A DNA stretch of 64,000 nucleotides from Pinus tabuliformis (GCA_031772625.1 CM062816.1:1666203385-1666267384); one strand, 5' to 3'. Shown: positions 1 through 12,136, counted from the first letter of the stretch. The notes: generated by a model not told the origin, from the letters alone. A program made the numbers and translations.

Positions 1-3000
1 AGAAGGCATTCAGGTTAGCAAGAAAAATGGAAAGCAAAATTATGGCAACCAGGAAGCATACCACTCACAACTATAAAGACGGAAGTGTTGTTGCCCCTAG
101 TCTTCCACAACCTATAAGGTTGACACCACAACAATTGGAAGAAAAAAGAGCAAAAGGGCTTTGTTACAGTTGTGATAGCAAATACACTAAAGGTCATAAG
201 TGTGCTGAGAAGAAATTATTCTACATAGATTGTGAAGAGGAAGAAGAAAAGGAGCAAGAAAGGTCAAAAGAAGAGGATATACTCCAGGAACAAAGCCTAG
301 ATGAAGAACAAATAAATCCGACCATATCTTGTAATGCATTGGTGGGAATTACCACTCCTCAAACCATCAAGATAGAAGGACAAATCAAGAAGAAAAAGGT
401 AATAGTGTTGATTGATTCAGGAAGCACCCACAATTTTATTCATTGTAAGGTAGCAAAAGAATTGAATTGCTTCTTATATCCAGCACCAGAGTGTCAAGTG
501 ATGATTGCAAATGGAGGAACAATAAATTGCTCTGGAAAGTGCCATAATATCAAGCTATCCATGGGAGAATATGTATTGACTAGCCCAATGCTTTCCATTC
601 CAATGGGAGGTGCTGATGTTGTACTAGGAGTCCAATGGCTACAATCCTTGGGTACAATAGCTTTTAATTTTCAAGAACTTTTCATCAAATTTTGTACGGA
701 AGGAAAGGAAGTTGAATTAAGGGGTATTGCAGGGAAACCAGGAAAGATAATCAGCTCTAATGGTATGACAAAGCTTCTAAAAAAGAGCAAAGAGGTGTAA
801 TTGCACAATTATGTTCGCTAGATGTTTCCACATCGGAATCATCTATTTCTCCAGATCTCCAAAAAGTCCTGGACAATCATTCCAAGGTATTTGAGACTCC
901 CAAAGGTCTCCCACCTATGTGTGATCATGATCATGCTATTCATCTGATTCCAGGAAGTGTTCCTCCAAACATCAGGCCGTACAGATATCCCTATGTCCAA
1001 AAGAGTGAAATTGAACGTATGGTTGCAGAAATGCTAGAGGCTGGTATAATTCAACCGAGTCAAAGTTCTTTCTCTGCTCCAGTAGTATTGGTGCACAAGA
1101 AGGATGGATCATGGCGCATGTGTCCGGATTATAGGGAGCTCAACAAGCTCACTATTAAAGATAAGTTCCCCATTCCTGTCATTGATGAATTACTGGATGA
1201 ATTGCATGGATCAATTTACTTCACCAAGTTGGATCTTCGTTCAGGATATCATCAAATCAGAATGAAGACTGAAGACATTCCGAAAACAGCATTTAGAACT
1301 CATGAGGGTCATTATGAATTTTTGGTCATGCCTTTTGGCCTTACCAATGCACCTTCAACATTTCAAGGTTTGATGAATTCAATTTTCAAACCATTCCTTA
1401 GAAAATTTGTGTTAGTATTTTTTGATGATATACTAATCTACAGCAAGTCTTGGAAGGATCATGTTGAACATGTTGACAGGGTGCTACAACTATTGGAGGA
1501 GAAACAATTATATGCAAAAAGATCCAAATGTTTCTTTGGAGTCCAGGAGGTGGAATATTTGGGTCATATTGTATCTCATGAAGGAGTTAAGGTAGACCCT
1601 AGCAAAATTAAAGCCATTAAGGAATGGAAAATCCCCACATCCATAAAGCATCTGCGAGGATTTCTCGGGTTGACAGGGTATTATCGCAAGTTTGTTAAGA
1701 ATTATGGGAGAATAGCAGCACCTCTAACAACATTATTGAAGAAAGATGCATTTTCATGGACTCTGGAAGCAACAAAGGCCTTTGAACATCTTAAAGAGGC
1801 AATGTGCCAAGCACCGGTCTTAGCTACACCGGACTTCACAAAAACCTTTATTGTGGAATGTGATGCTTCAGGAAATGGAATTGGTGCTGTTCTAATGCAA
1901 GATGAAAGACCCATTGCTTTTGAAAGTCGTCCAATCAAGGGAAAGTTTTTAAGCAAAGCTATTTATGAGAAGGAAATGTTGGCAATACTCCATGCACTTA
2001 AGAAATGGCGACCCTACCTAATGGGAAGACACTTCAAGGTAAAAACGGATCATGATAGCCTTAAATACTTTTTAGAACAAAGATTATCCTCTGAAGAGCA
2101 ACAAAAGTGGGTCACAAAGATGTTGGTTATGACTTTGAAATCATCTACAAAAAAGGGAAGCAAAATGTGGTGGCAGATGCACTCTCAAGAAAGGATGAGG
2201 ATGTGGAAGCATTGTTGTGCGCCATTTCTATTATCCAACCAGATTGGATAAACGAAGCAAGGGAGGAATGGAAGAATGACGAAGAAGTGTGGGCACTTAT
2301 TCAAAAGTTACAACAAGATTCCAGTACGTCTGATACATTTAGCTGGCAAAATGATTCGTTATGGTACAAAGATCGCTTATACCTCTGTAAGAATTCCCAG
2401 CTAAAACAAAAGATTCTTATGGAATTGCACACTTCTCCCTTAGGAGGGCACTCAGGATTTTTAAAAACTTACCACAGGGTTAAGAAGGAATTTTTTTGGG
2501 ATGGCCTTAAATCAGATATTCAAAAGTTTGTGGCGGAATGTTTGGTTTGCCAACAAAATAAAGTTGAAACAATTAAGACACCGGGTCTATTACAACCTTT
2601 ATCCATTCCAAGCCAACGTTGGGAGGAGGTTTCAATGGATTTTATCACAGGTTTACCCAAGTCTGAGGGAAAGAGTGTCATCATGGTGGTAGTTGACAGA
2701 CTTACCAAGTATGCACACTTTTGTGCATTATCACATCCATTTAAAGCCAGTACAGTTTCTACTGCATTTATGGAAACAATTCAAAAGCTACATGGAAACC
2801 CAAAGATTATTGTAAGTGACAGAGATCCCATTTTCACTGAAATTTTTGGACATAATTATTTTCTTGTCTTGGTACTCAGTTAGCTCATAGCTCATCTTAT
2901 CATCCTCAATCTGATGGGAAAACTGAGATAGTAAACAAATGTTTGGAAGGATATCTTCGTTGCTTTGTATCTGATAAACAGACACAATGGGTCAAATGGT

Positions 3001-3671
3001 TGCCTCTGGCTGAATGGTGGTATAACACTTCCTTCCATACAGCAACAAAAATGACCCCATTTATGGCACTTTATGGGTATCAACCACCATCCATCACATC
3101 ATATTTAAGAGAAAATTCTAAGGTTCAAGCAGTGAAACATCACATCGAACATCAACAACAAGTCCTCCAACTCTTAAAGGATAACCTCGTGTTGGCACAA
3201 AATAGAATGAAACAACAGGCAGATCAACATCGCAGTGAAAGAAGTTTTGATGTAGGTGATTGGGTATTCCTACGGCTACAACCATATAAGCAAATGTCCC
3301 TCAAGCAAGCTAAGAAGGATAATAAATTATCACCAAAGTATTATGGTCTGTACAAGGTGTTGCAAAAGATTGGTACTATGGCATACAAATTGGAGCTTCC
3401 TGCAGCTTCTCGATTGCACCCAATTTTCCATGTTTCATGTTTAAAGAAGGTTATAGGCGACAAGCTCCCAGTTCAAACAATATTGCCAGAACTTGACGAG
3501 GAAGGAAAAATTATATTGGAACCGGAAGCAGTCACAGAAACAAGAACTCGACAGCTACGAAATCGATCAATTTCAGAGTATCTTATCAAGTGGAAGAACT
3601 TATCCGCTGAAGATTCCACATGGGAGGATGAGAATTTTATGCAGAAGTATCCAGAACTACTCAGGCGTTGA
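1..3671 (+). pseudogene. gag-pol polyprotein remnant of gypsy copy 1, frameshifted
   Basis: Polyprotein that would package RNA, cleave itself, reverse-transcribe and integrate. Visible in order: a CCHC-like knuckle starting CYSC (about 162-203), protease motif DSGS (about 415), reverse transcriptase with [12 protein letters not shown] (about 1330-1365) and FFDD (about 1420), RNase H with ECDASGNG (about 1857), integrase H2C2 ending CLVC, first catalytic Asp at about 2640, then after damage a GPY/F-like segment and a chromodomain ending YLIKWKNLSAEDSTWED (about 3570-3640). Breaks relative to copy 2: single-G losses near 786, 2125 and 2839, and a TAA at 2853-2855. GPY/F reads GLY instead of GPY. 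Not able to encode one protein as shown; a sequencing or assembly origin for the G losses cannot be excluded. Confidence 0.9.
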
Positions 3672-3687
3672 GAACAACACTTTTTTG

Positions 3688-3698
3688 AAAGAGAGGGG
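3688..3698 (+). other. polypurine tract of gypsy copy 1
   Basis: A purine run AAAGAGAGGGG ends two bases before the 3' LTR begins with TGTTGGG. It corresponds to the tract of copy 2 at 32078-32089. Known role: primer for plus-strand DNA synthesis. Confidence 0.75.
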
Positions 3699-3700
3699 CA

Positions 3701-4036
3701 TGTTGGGTCCCTATAATACTAGTGATTACCCCATTACTATTTTAGTTATACCCCTTATTAATATTGTTGTGCCCCTATTGCCCCCATATTGTGATTATTG
3801 TGCCCCATAGAATCCCTCTATTGTTATTTTTGTGGCTTTATATTATTATTATTAAGAAGTCGGCTGGATTATATTATGACTCCTTAGACTCCTATATATA
3901 GAAAGGAGGTTTTGTCATTTGAATCATCCAAGAATTGTTCATTTATGTAATGTAAAGGAGGTTGCCCATTCTAAGAGGCTGAATTCTAAGTCGTTGATCT
4001 ATCTTTTCTATCTTTTCTTGAGCTGGTTTCATAACA
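3701..4036 (+). repeat. 3' LTR of gypsy copy 1
   Basis: Begins TGTTGGGTCC and ends CATAACA, matching both LTRs of copy 2. A TATA box CCTATATATA lies at 3891-3900, marking the U3/R part. It differs from copy 2 LTRs at several places, including an extra AAGAAG-like stretch before the conserved TCGGCTGG, so it is not a very recent sibling of either LTR. Confidence 0.9.
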
Positions 4037-4889
4037 CAACTCCATCGGCGTACTGACCAGGCTCGTTGGCAGTGGAGCAATGTGTGTGTTCCCGCATGAT
4101 TCTATTGGGATACTGTCCAGACCTGCTGGCAGCGGCACAACACCAGAGATGAAAACTTATACTCTGAAAAAAATTAACTCACGAGCCAAACTACCCTTCC
4201 CGATTTCGAAACACTGTGATTAAGATGAAACTTTTGTTGTGTTTGATTGAGTTGGAAAAAGGTCAACCATGGGAAAGTTGAAGTAACCCACACATCGATT
4301 CAATACTCCCTGAAAGACCAAGGCTCTATGCTGTCAATGAACCAAAACAGAGAAGATGGAATTCTACCAGTGTATGGCCAAGTGTTGTAGCGACGGAAAC
4401 ACCCTCCAAAATTTTGGCTTGCATCCAATTTCAAAGCCTTCCTTGGATTTTTACTTAATGTTTGCAAGCACTCGGGTTCACCCCATGAGCTCGTGTGAGT
4501 CTTTGCACCCTTTTTATTTGACCGTTCAATGAACAACTTTTTGCATGTTGATCTCAATGCCACACTTGCAGCCATGTTCTAGTCATGCACAAGGTCCTCA
4601 CTTCATGTGTACATGTTGTATTCGCTATGTGAACATTCATTGCACTCACACACAAAGTTGTATTCACTATCGCGCAAGCGTTGTCACGGTCATTCAACGA
4701 TCTATCACAAACGTCGCACTTGTCGCTCGCACCATCGGTCAGCCATGTTGAGTATACGTTGTCTTGATTATTTGAGGCGTCTTGTCGTCAAGCCATGTTA
4801 AGTGTTTGTTTGCAAAGTCGTGTATGCACAAATTCACTCACTCACACACAGTCATTTTGCTGAAGTTCTGACGACCGGATCACCCTCTA
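4037..4889. other. Unassigned sequence after gypsy copy 1
   Basis: No gene recognised. Two imperfect copies of a roughly 57-base segment sharing TACTG, CAG, CTGGCAG and GCAC words lie at about 4040-4140. The rest has short ORFs in several frames without family signatures. Confidence 0.4.
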
Positions 4890-5600
4890 ACAGCGAGACC
4901 TCCACCCTGCAATTGACTCAACCGACTGTCACCTAGAACAACGCAGAAGTGTCCAACAAGCCATTTCAATCTGTGCTACCCACAAGATGACCAACCAACC
5001 CTCTTGCTGGTCAAACAGAGAGTTTGACTGAGCAGTGACCCCGGGACTCACTCCCCCCAAAAATTGCGCAGAACTTGCAGAACTTGCCTACTCCGTTGAC
5101 TGAGGAAACTTCACAGACAGGTCGAACAGACATCAAGTGCCTCTCCCTATCTCCCTCAAAAAATTGTGCAGTTTTTCCAGCCAGCCACCCAATCAGCTGG
5201 TCGACTACTCACCTAAAAAACTACGCAAAATTCATGAGCAGGCCCCTCAGCTGCTCAACGTCCTGCTCAACTCAGAAACTGTGCAGAGGTGTTCAGCAGG
5301 TCATCCTCCCAGCAATTGTGTAGTTTTTGTCTCCAGCAACCCTGCAGCCTACTACCAGCTCCCTCTAGGAATTGAGTAGTCTTCGCTGCCAAGCCATCCC
5401 ACAGCTCGCTTTCGACTCCCTTCAGGGATTGCACAATTTTCGTTGCCAAGCCTCCTAAAGCTCACAGTTAGCTCCCTCCAGGAATTGCACAGTTTTTGTT
5501 GCCAAGCCCCTCAGCGTCCAGCACTGCCTCCCTCCAGAAATCGCGCAGATCTGCCCTCCAGCCGAGGCAGATCCCGTGGACAGTCACTACTGATTCGGAT
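4890..5600 (+). repeat. Degenerate minisatellite, period 53-57 bp
   Basis: About ten diverged units share a core like CTCCCTCCAGGAATTGCACA followed by a T-rich and then CCAAGCC/CAGC-rich part. Unit starts seen at about 5051, 5151, 5208, 5306, 5359, 5416, 5472 and 5528; the last four are 57, 56 and 56 bases apart. Open frames here follow from the repeat composition and are not supported as genes. Confidence 0.75.
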
Positions 5601-6532
5601 TGTCTATCTTAGTCTTCTAGTAACCTCTACACAATTTTCACCAACAGTGCCCAAAGCCCGCATCCCAGCTTGAAACCTTGCATAGTTTCATAGCCTTGTC
5701 CTCTCTCCCAGTCACCTGCATCCGAAAGCAAATAAAAATGCATCATGGTAGACTAGAAGGTTTATGGATTTGACGTTGTCTCATCATGAATGATTGCATA
5801 TACATGTATATGGATAAGACACAACGCAATGACGGATGGGATGAACAAGGAGAGTACATGCAAGGAGATGTGTTTGCGAATAGATGCATGAACGATGCAT
5901 GCGAAGAGAATTCTTCGTGAACAAACGAACATGCGAGGATAATGTTTCGCGAACGGAAAAACATGTTTAGCATGCCAATGTACAAGCAAGCGAGCAACGT
6001 GCACATGCAACATCAAGCGAACACGAATGACCATCGAAGACTCCGCACACCTTGCCATGCGAATGTGAAGCTGTGATACACCAAGAGCACACCCATCACT
6101 TAGCAGCACTGCAACTCGACATGCACACCAACAACAGCATGAACATATCAACACTGTCATGGCGAGTTGTGTCATGAGTCATGTCGGACACATCACTACT
6201 GTGAGCCATACTGTGTAAATTAATGTAATGTAACGTGGAAGTCAAACAGTCATGAGGGAAGTCGAACAGTCATAAGGGTCAATTTTACCCTTGGCTATAA
6301 ATACCCCCTAATTTGTACATGCAAAGGACTTTTCACCTTGGCTCCTCCCACATAGCCTTAAGAGTCTGTAATCTTTTCTTTGAGGAGTGAGTAGTGGCTC
6401 CAACACCCCGCCTATGGGGTTAATGATGTATGGTGTATCGATGTGTCTTGGAACTTTCGCTTAATTCAAAAGCCTGATAACAGGTCTTATAAGATTAATC
6501 TTGAACACTTGTAATACATGTTTATTTAACCT
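5601..6532. other. Possible LTR-like remnant with TATA box
   Basis: No gene recognised. A TATA-like CTATAAATAC sits at 6295-6304 after two near-copies of a 19-20 base segment containing AACAGTCAT (6241-6280), followed by pyrimidine-rich sequence, the look of a retroelement U3/R. Termini were not found, so the call is tentative. Confidence 0.35.
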
Positions 6533-6797
6533 GTGTTAAACAATTGAACTCATTTAGTTGTTCTAATACATATATTTATGAAAATGTGTTGTATAAGTTG
6601 TTAACGTTGTCCTGTCTGTGTTGGTTACCTCCCCGGACATCAGACAAAACCTTTCACGTAAACTTGTGTTAAACATTTGAACTCATTCAGTTGTTCTAAT
6701 ACATATATTTATGAAAATGTGTTGTGTAAGTTGTTAAAGTTGTCTTTCTGTGTTGGTTACCTCCCCGAACATTAGACAAAACCTTTCACGTAAACTT
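6533..6797 (+). repeat. 133-bp tandem duplication
   Basis: Two units (6533-6665 and 6666-6797) share GTGTTAAAC, TTGTTCTAATACATATATTT and GGTTACCTCCCCG at a constant offset of 132-133. The word GGTTACCTCCCCG resembles U5 ends of plant LTRs, so this may be a duplicated LTR segment (inference). Confidence 0.85.
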
Positions 6798-7281
6798 GTT
6801 ATAATGATCGTCGCACTCGCACAGGTTGCTCCTGTTAGCCTCCTGTTGCAACAGGTTTCATATTTCATGATTGACATTTTTACATGCCAAATATGTCATC
6901 TTTCTTGCTGCAAGGTTCCATATTTCCCGAGAAGAAAACCAGAGAAGAAGTAATAAAGTGTTCCAATTCAAATGTCACTACTGTGATTCCATTTTTGAAG
7001 AGTTGTCCCAGTTTTGAAGAGTTCTTCATTTTGGGAGGTCCAGACAGTCTAATCCTGGCCTCCCTAGGTTTCAATTTTCTGTTTTAGAATATAGAAAATG
7101 ACATCTGTCCAAACAGTTTAATCTTGGCAAATTTGTAGATAGGTAGAGAATCAAAGGGACCCAACTGTTTAATCTGGGCCCTGGCAGAAATAAGTGCAGA
7201 TCTAGATAGGAAAATTCAAAAGAAAAATTGTCAATCTGGGTCTGCAAGTCTAAGTGCACCCACAACAAAAAGAAGAAAAAA
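6798..7281 (+). other. Possible 3' internal end of a retroelement with A-rich purine tract
   Basis: No coding family recognised. The end, 7266-7281, is a purine run AAAAAGAAGAAAAAA immediately before TGTTAGGAC, the arrangement expected for a polypurine tract next to a 3' LTR. Two diverged segments around 7035-7060 and 7105-7160 share TTTAATC and TGGC words. Confidence 0.35.
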
Positions 7282-8297
7282 TGTTAGGACAGTAGGCTGG
7301 GTAGGTAGCTTTGATGTGGCAGAATCATGATTAGTGATCAATTTTGTACTTCACAATGTCTTTTCTTTTCAAGATCACAGTTATCAGGCAGTTTTGCAGT
7401 TTCATGAAAGTACTTAAGATGGATTCATTAACATCCCCTTCTTCTCATTTCACCCCAAAGTCACTTACTAACATCCCCCAAGAGGTCAAGATCTGCTTGA
7501 GCCTCTCAGTTTCATCATTTCCATGGCATTTGCCTTGGTGAGGATCTCCTTCACTCAAGGACTGCTCACTCATCATCTGTGAGTCTTCTTTTCCCCAAAA
7601 TGGCCTAAGGTCTCATACCTTAGCGCCCTCTTTTCATCTCCATATTAACTTCTAACTTTATTATATAGCTCCCTAACAATTTTCCCATTCCCCTACTAAA
7701 AATCATGTATTTAAACTCCCCTATGTAAATACCCCTCCCTGGCAATATAGCCATATTCTTTATAAGTCCGGGAAATCTCAGTCTATCTGGGACTGTTTTT
7801 AGCCCATCCGAGTCATTAAGGAGCTAGTTTGACATCTGGTCAGCTAGTAACCTCTTCCTTAGCCCAAAAACCCATGTTTTAACCTTTCCCCTTGTAATAT
7901 TTCACCCTAACGCTGTAAAAAACCCACATCTCGCCCCCAAACCAAAGTTTTGTGCATCAGTATTAACCCGCGCATTTTTAAAACCCCATAACCCACTTTC
8001 CCGAAGGTCTAAACCCCGCGCGCATTATTAAAAAAGGCATATTCCGCGCATATACCCTGCACTTAACCCGCCGTCCCTTTGCGTCCGCCGCCAACCGTTG
8101 GATCGCCCGCCCCACAGATCAACGGCTGGCGGGCCGCCCCATCCCCGAACCGCCCGGCCTTTAGCGTCCGGGAGATGGGCGGTATTACCGCCGTACTCCC
8201 GCCACGCGTCAGGCGCTGGGCTGTGGCGGAGCCCCTCCCTCCGAAACCGCCATCCCCGAAAAGCGGTGCGCCACATACCGCTTACCGCCCTGCCCAG

Positions 8298-8515
8298 TGA
8301 CGTCATACCCCACTTCACCCCCTGCGCAGTCACATGCCCACGTCACTACCCTGCCCAGTCACCCGATGAGTCAACTGCCACGTGTCCCCTCCACCGCACC
8401 TACCACGTCATAGTCCGTACATGATGACGTCATGCTGACGTCATCCTGCCATGTCACCCTGATGACGTCATGCTGACGTCACCCGCCGTACAATGCTAAC
8501 GTCATGCTGACGTCA
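8298..8515. promoter_or_regulatory. Array of TGACGTCA bZIP-type palindromes
   Basis: Six perfect TGACGTCA palindromes start at 8298, 8425, 8436, 8463, 8474 and 8508. Related sites are TAACGTCA at 8497, CACGTCA at 8404, ACGTCAC at 8340, CACGTG at 8379 and TGAGTCA at 8367. The last six form three pairs, each exactly 11 bases apart. Known: plant bZIP factors of the TGA/CREB-like types bind ACGT cores, and TGAGTCA is a GCN4-type site. Inferred: enhancer part of a retroelement U3 upstream of the TATA box at 9171. Confidence 0.6.
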
Positions 8516-9170
8516 TCAGCACTTTTTTGGGCGCAGAGGTGCAAAAGTCGCACTTCGGAGCCCCGGAATCGAATTCTGAGGCATCGCAGGATTTTTTGGA
8601 CCAAAATGGAGAATCTTCAGGGAATCTTCTCACCATGCGGCCCCAGGAAGCCCGAAAAGGCGCAAAAATGATCCGTTTTCTTCACAGAGCACACCAAAAG
8701 GAGCAGAAGATCATTTCAGAAGATACAGAGGCCGAACAGCGGCCATTCATTAGTGATTAGACCCGCAGGACGCCAGATCAGCAGTCCAGATTTTGTTAAA
8801 GAGTATCAGAAAAGGAAAAACGCCAAAGAGTATCAGCCGAAGATATTTTAGTGGCTCGAAGCAGCTAAGAATTAATGAGCCCCCCGGAAAGTCAAATCAA
8901 GCAGCTGAAGCCCATTCCTGCACTCAAATCACAGCTTAAACTTTAAATGCAGGCAGACATCGAGGAGCAGGAACCCATGCATATTTACTTCAGAGGACAC
9001 TACAGCAAGCCATCAAGGACCACATCATTTATTTATTTCTGATACAGCGACCCTCAGCGCCGCTCAAGAGATTTCATGCATTTAATTCCAGATAGAGTTA
9101 GGTCAATAAATTATTCTTATGACCTGATTAGGTCAAGATGTAATAAAAGCAGTAGATAGAAAGTTTTGCC

Positions 9171-9180
9171 CTATATATAC
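9171..9180 (+). promoter_or_regulatory. TATA box of the LTR-like block
   Basis: CTATATATAC lies in otherwise mixed sequence, about 650 bases downstream of the TGACGTCA array. It is the best core promoter candidate in 7282-10210. Confidence 0.45.
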
Positions 9181-10210
9181 CACCCTCTGTATAGTTTTAA
9201 GGGTTGGTCAATTGAGAATTTCACTAGAGACTCGCATTGTATATCTGAGTTTTTTCATAATCAAAGATTGTTGAAAGCTTGGAGAGCAAACTGTCTGTTG
9301 ATAATCAATGTTTTGAAGATATGAAGATGGAATTCCTACGCTGCAGCTTGAAACAATAAGTGCATCTTACCTCCGTTTGTTGTTTATTGCCATCTAAATC
9401 GCAGAAAGATAGAATAGCCTAGAATTAGTTTAAATACTCTCTATGCTCAATTTCTGTTGTTTCTTTATGTTTTCCTCTAAAAGAATTGGTTATAAACATT
9501 GAATTCCTCCCGGCTCATGTTTACCCCAATTTACCTGTGTTTGCCAATTATCTAGGGATTCTTAACTGCCCCTAGGTAGCGCTGTGTTACCTCCTCTGTT
9601 AAGTCGACTGAGAGATTCTTAACTGCCTCTCATCACTTAGCATCTCTTTCCATCCATAAAACCTGAGAAATTGTTTCAAATGCAGCTATCTTGCTCCATT
9701 TTCCCTCACTGTTATTAAGAAAACTTAACAACATTCCTCTCCTCGACTCCACGCCCAATGGTTCGAAACCCTTAGACTGTGCACTGCCTCTCTACCTGAA
9801 AAATCAATTTTCCCACCAAAACAAAACAAAGAACCCCCTGAACCCAAGACCTAGCCTAAAATCCTTTCAACAAAGCTAAATCATAAAGAGAGAGCCCTCT
9901 CTGATTGCAGGTTGGCTAGAACCTGCAGTCCAAAGTTGGTTTGTGGTTACCTCGGCCGTATCCCTTTCTTAACCTTCGGGGACAACCTGAGTGATAACAG
10001 CTCCACTAGGTGTTGTACATGTTATCTTCCTGTGTGTGTTGTGACTGCCGCATCTGTGTGGACTGCTCCTCTGGAAGTTGTGCATGTCCTGTTGTGTTGT
10101 GTGTCTCTGACAGAGTTGGGACTCTTTCCCCATCGACTAGAGATTCACTTCCATCTTCTCCCTTTGCTGTGAAACAAACTTGACACAAGTAACACTATCA
10201 TTCAACAGGG

Positions 10211-12136
10211 ACGCGAAACTCAAAGGCAAAGCAAATCACTCTCTCGTGCTGACAAGCAAGAGCTAAGGCAAACATTTAAGATAATGGCAACCGGGCCATC
10301 ATACTGGATGGAACTCCTACACCCTCTTACACCAAGCGATGTGAGGTCTAGTTGGGACTTCATACCGAGGAGATCCCTTGAATGTTGGCAAGTCCAACGC
10401 CATCAACACTACCACTTTCACGTAGGTGTGCATGATAAATCTCTTTTTCTTTATGTGGATTTTGTTGAAATTAAAACCCACTAAGAATGCTATTGAGAAT
10501 TTTTAAACACTAATATCAATTTGGTACAATGATAAATTCTTCTATATGATGATATTTATTTTCATCATAATGAAGAGATCCCTTCGCTTTAATGTTCTAG
10601 AATAAAATTACTTTCTCTAACATAAAGGCTCATATTATACAAAGTATCTATAAGTACATCCAAGAATTATCAATTTGAAAGATACATGTCTCCAAAATTT
10701 CATGATGGAAAAGAGGCAAAACTCCTAAACTTATATTAACCATTAGAACTTCTCTCATATCAACAACATGTTACTTCATAAATGATGTCAATTCCCCTCT
10801 CTCTTCCCCTCTCTCTATAATAGTAATAAAAGACAAAACAAACAAACAAACATTAGTGAAACAACATAAATCCATTTAGATAAACCCTTATTTAAAAAAT
10901 TGTAGTCGCAACATGAATCATGTTTCTTTGATCCATATAAAGACATCACATCTATCTGAAGCATGTATATCCATTAGTTTAGAGAACCATGTCTATCCAT
11001 TAATTTAGAGAGTTACAATCACCACATGAATCATGTTTCTTTAGTTTAGAGAACCATAACTATCCATTAATTTAGAGAATTACAATGACCACATGAATCA
11101 TTATTCTTTGATCCCTATAGGGACATCCTATCTGCCTCTAATGAGAAGCATGGCATAGAACCTTCACCACTATGTCACGTTTTCATATATACAAAATCGA
11201 AAGGGCAAAAGAGATATGACTATCACGATTCGTAAAAATCTGCACAATGTGACCCACCGCCGGGGCCAAATCCAGCGTTCATTCATCGCTCATATGTGTC
11301 ATCAGCACCTCCGCGCAAAGAATCAAATGCGGACTATCAGATTTCCGATGACTCTGCAAACGGATCACAGCCCTTAATTTAATCGTTCATGGGAATATTC
11401 TGTTTCGAAATATAATCTTTTCTTTCTTTTATTTATTAAAAAACAATAAGACTTTCGTAATTCCACCTCTGCGCATGCATTGTAAAGACGAATAATTTCT
11501 GTCGACGTGGACATTTTAACCTAATAGATGGCTCTATTTGCACTTTTCCGCCGACAAATTGGGAAAATTTCTCTCGTGACGTGACAAATCCTGTCTTTAT
11601 TATAATATCTACGTGTCATGAGTATGACGTTAAAAGTAATTTTAATATTAAATTCAATTCAATTCAATAACGATCGGATCTCACCGCCAGCCGATAAGAT
11701 TTAGTCGCAAAAGTCGTCAAATTCGATGCTGGTTTTAATCGAGCTTTATTATCATTTATTGTTGATCATGATTCGCATAATATAAAATTGCCTTTTTATT
11801 TTATTATAAAAATGAAAATAAAACAGTTTTATTTTGCACAAGTTTAATGGTTGTGGTTTTTATTTTTATTTTAATCTGATGAAATAATTTTTAGATGAAG
11901 TTATTATGTTTTATTTCTATTATGTTTTTTTTTTAAATTTGTCGATAAAATTTTTAATAAAATTATTATGTTCTGTTATTTTAATGGAGTTATAAGGAAA
12001 GCAAGGGGTGAAGGTTTAGTAGTCATTGTCATCTCAAGATTCATTTAAAGAAAACATGTTCACGACTTTTTTTAATGATTGCAATTTATGGTATTTCATT
12101 AATGCAAGAAGTTAAGTATAAGATATAATTTCCCGT
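10211..12136. other. AT-rich intergenic stretch
   Basis: No supported gene. A 66-codon ORF at 10284-10484 begins with MATGPSYW and resembles no family I recognise. From 10500 the sequence is AT-rich. A less AT-rich part at 11230-11380 shows no coding signal. Confidence 0.4.
10905..11135 (+). repeat. Short direct repeats, two to three copies
   Basis: The words ACATGAATCAT, TTTAGAGAACCAT and CCATTAATTTAGAGA recur at 10910-11110 with a spacing near 65 and 130 bases. Copies around 10960-11030 and 11040-11100 are the closest pair. Confidence 0.65.

Larger units (their letters stand above)
1..4036 (+). mobile_element. Ty3/gypsy chromodomain retrotransposon, copy 1 (left part outside window)
   Basis: Seen: position 1 matches position 28389 of the complete copy at 26578-32424 and stays near-identical to the 3' LTR end. 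The part present runs late gag, zinc knuckle, protease, reverse transcriptase, RNase H, integrase, chromodomain, polypurine tract and 3' LTR. The offset to copy 2 rises from 28388 to 28391 because copy 1 lost three single G residues. Known: integrase with a C-terminal chromodomain defines chromoviruses. Inferred: Reina-like clade, from the 0.33-kb LTR and 5.8-kb size of copy 2. The 5' end lies beyond the window, so its target site duplication cannot be checked. Confidence 0.93.
7282..10210 (+). repeat. Candidate long LTR or LTR-derived block
   Basis: Starts TGTTAGGAC after a purine tract. It contains an unusual GC-rich core (about 7960-8520), a TATA box CTATATATAC at 9171-9180, and downstream U5-like text with GGGATTCTTAACTGCC and a partial repeat of ATTCTTAACTGCC near 9610. 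It may end near TTCAACA at about 10208. The order U3 promoter, TATA, U5 is LTR-like, but neither the end nor a partner LTR or target site duplication could be verified. Confidence 0.35.

Noticed and set aside
1702..1956. Minus-strand ORFs inside the gypsy pol (also at 30091-30345)
   Set aside because: Complement of reverse transcriptase/RNase H coding sequence, present in both copies only because pol is conserved.
5762..6175. 137-codon minus-strand ORF
   Set aside because: Low-complexity Cys/His/Ser text with no domain or neighbour support; overlaps another open frame and LTR-like sequence.
8028..8424. Three overlapping ORFs in the GC-rich island
   Set aside because: GC-rich sequence lacks stops in several frames at once; the island looks like a U3 regulatory block.
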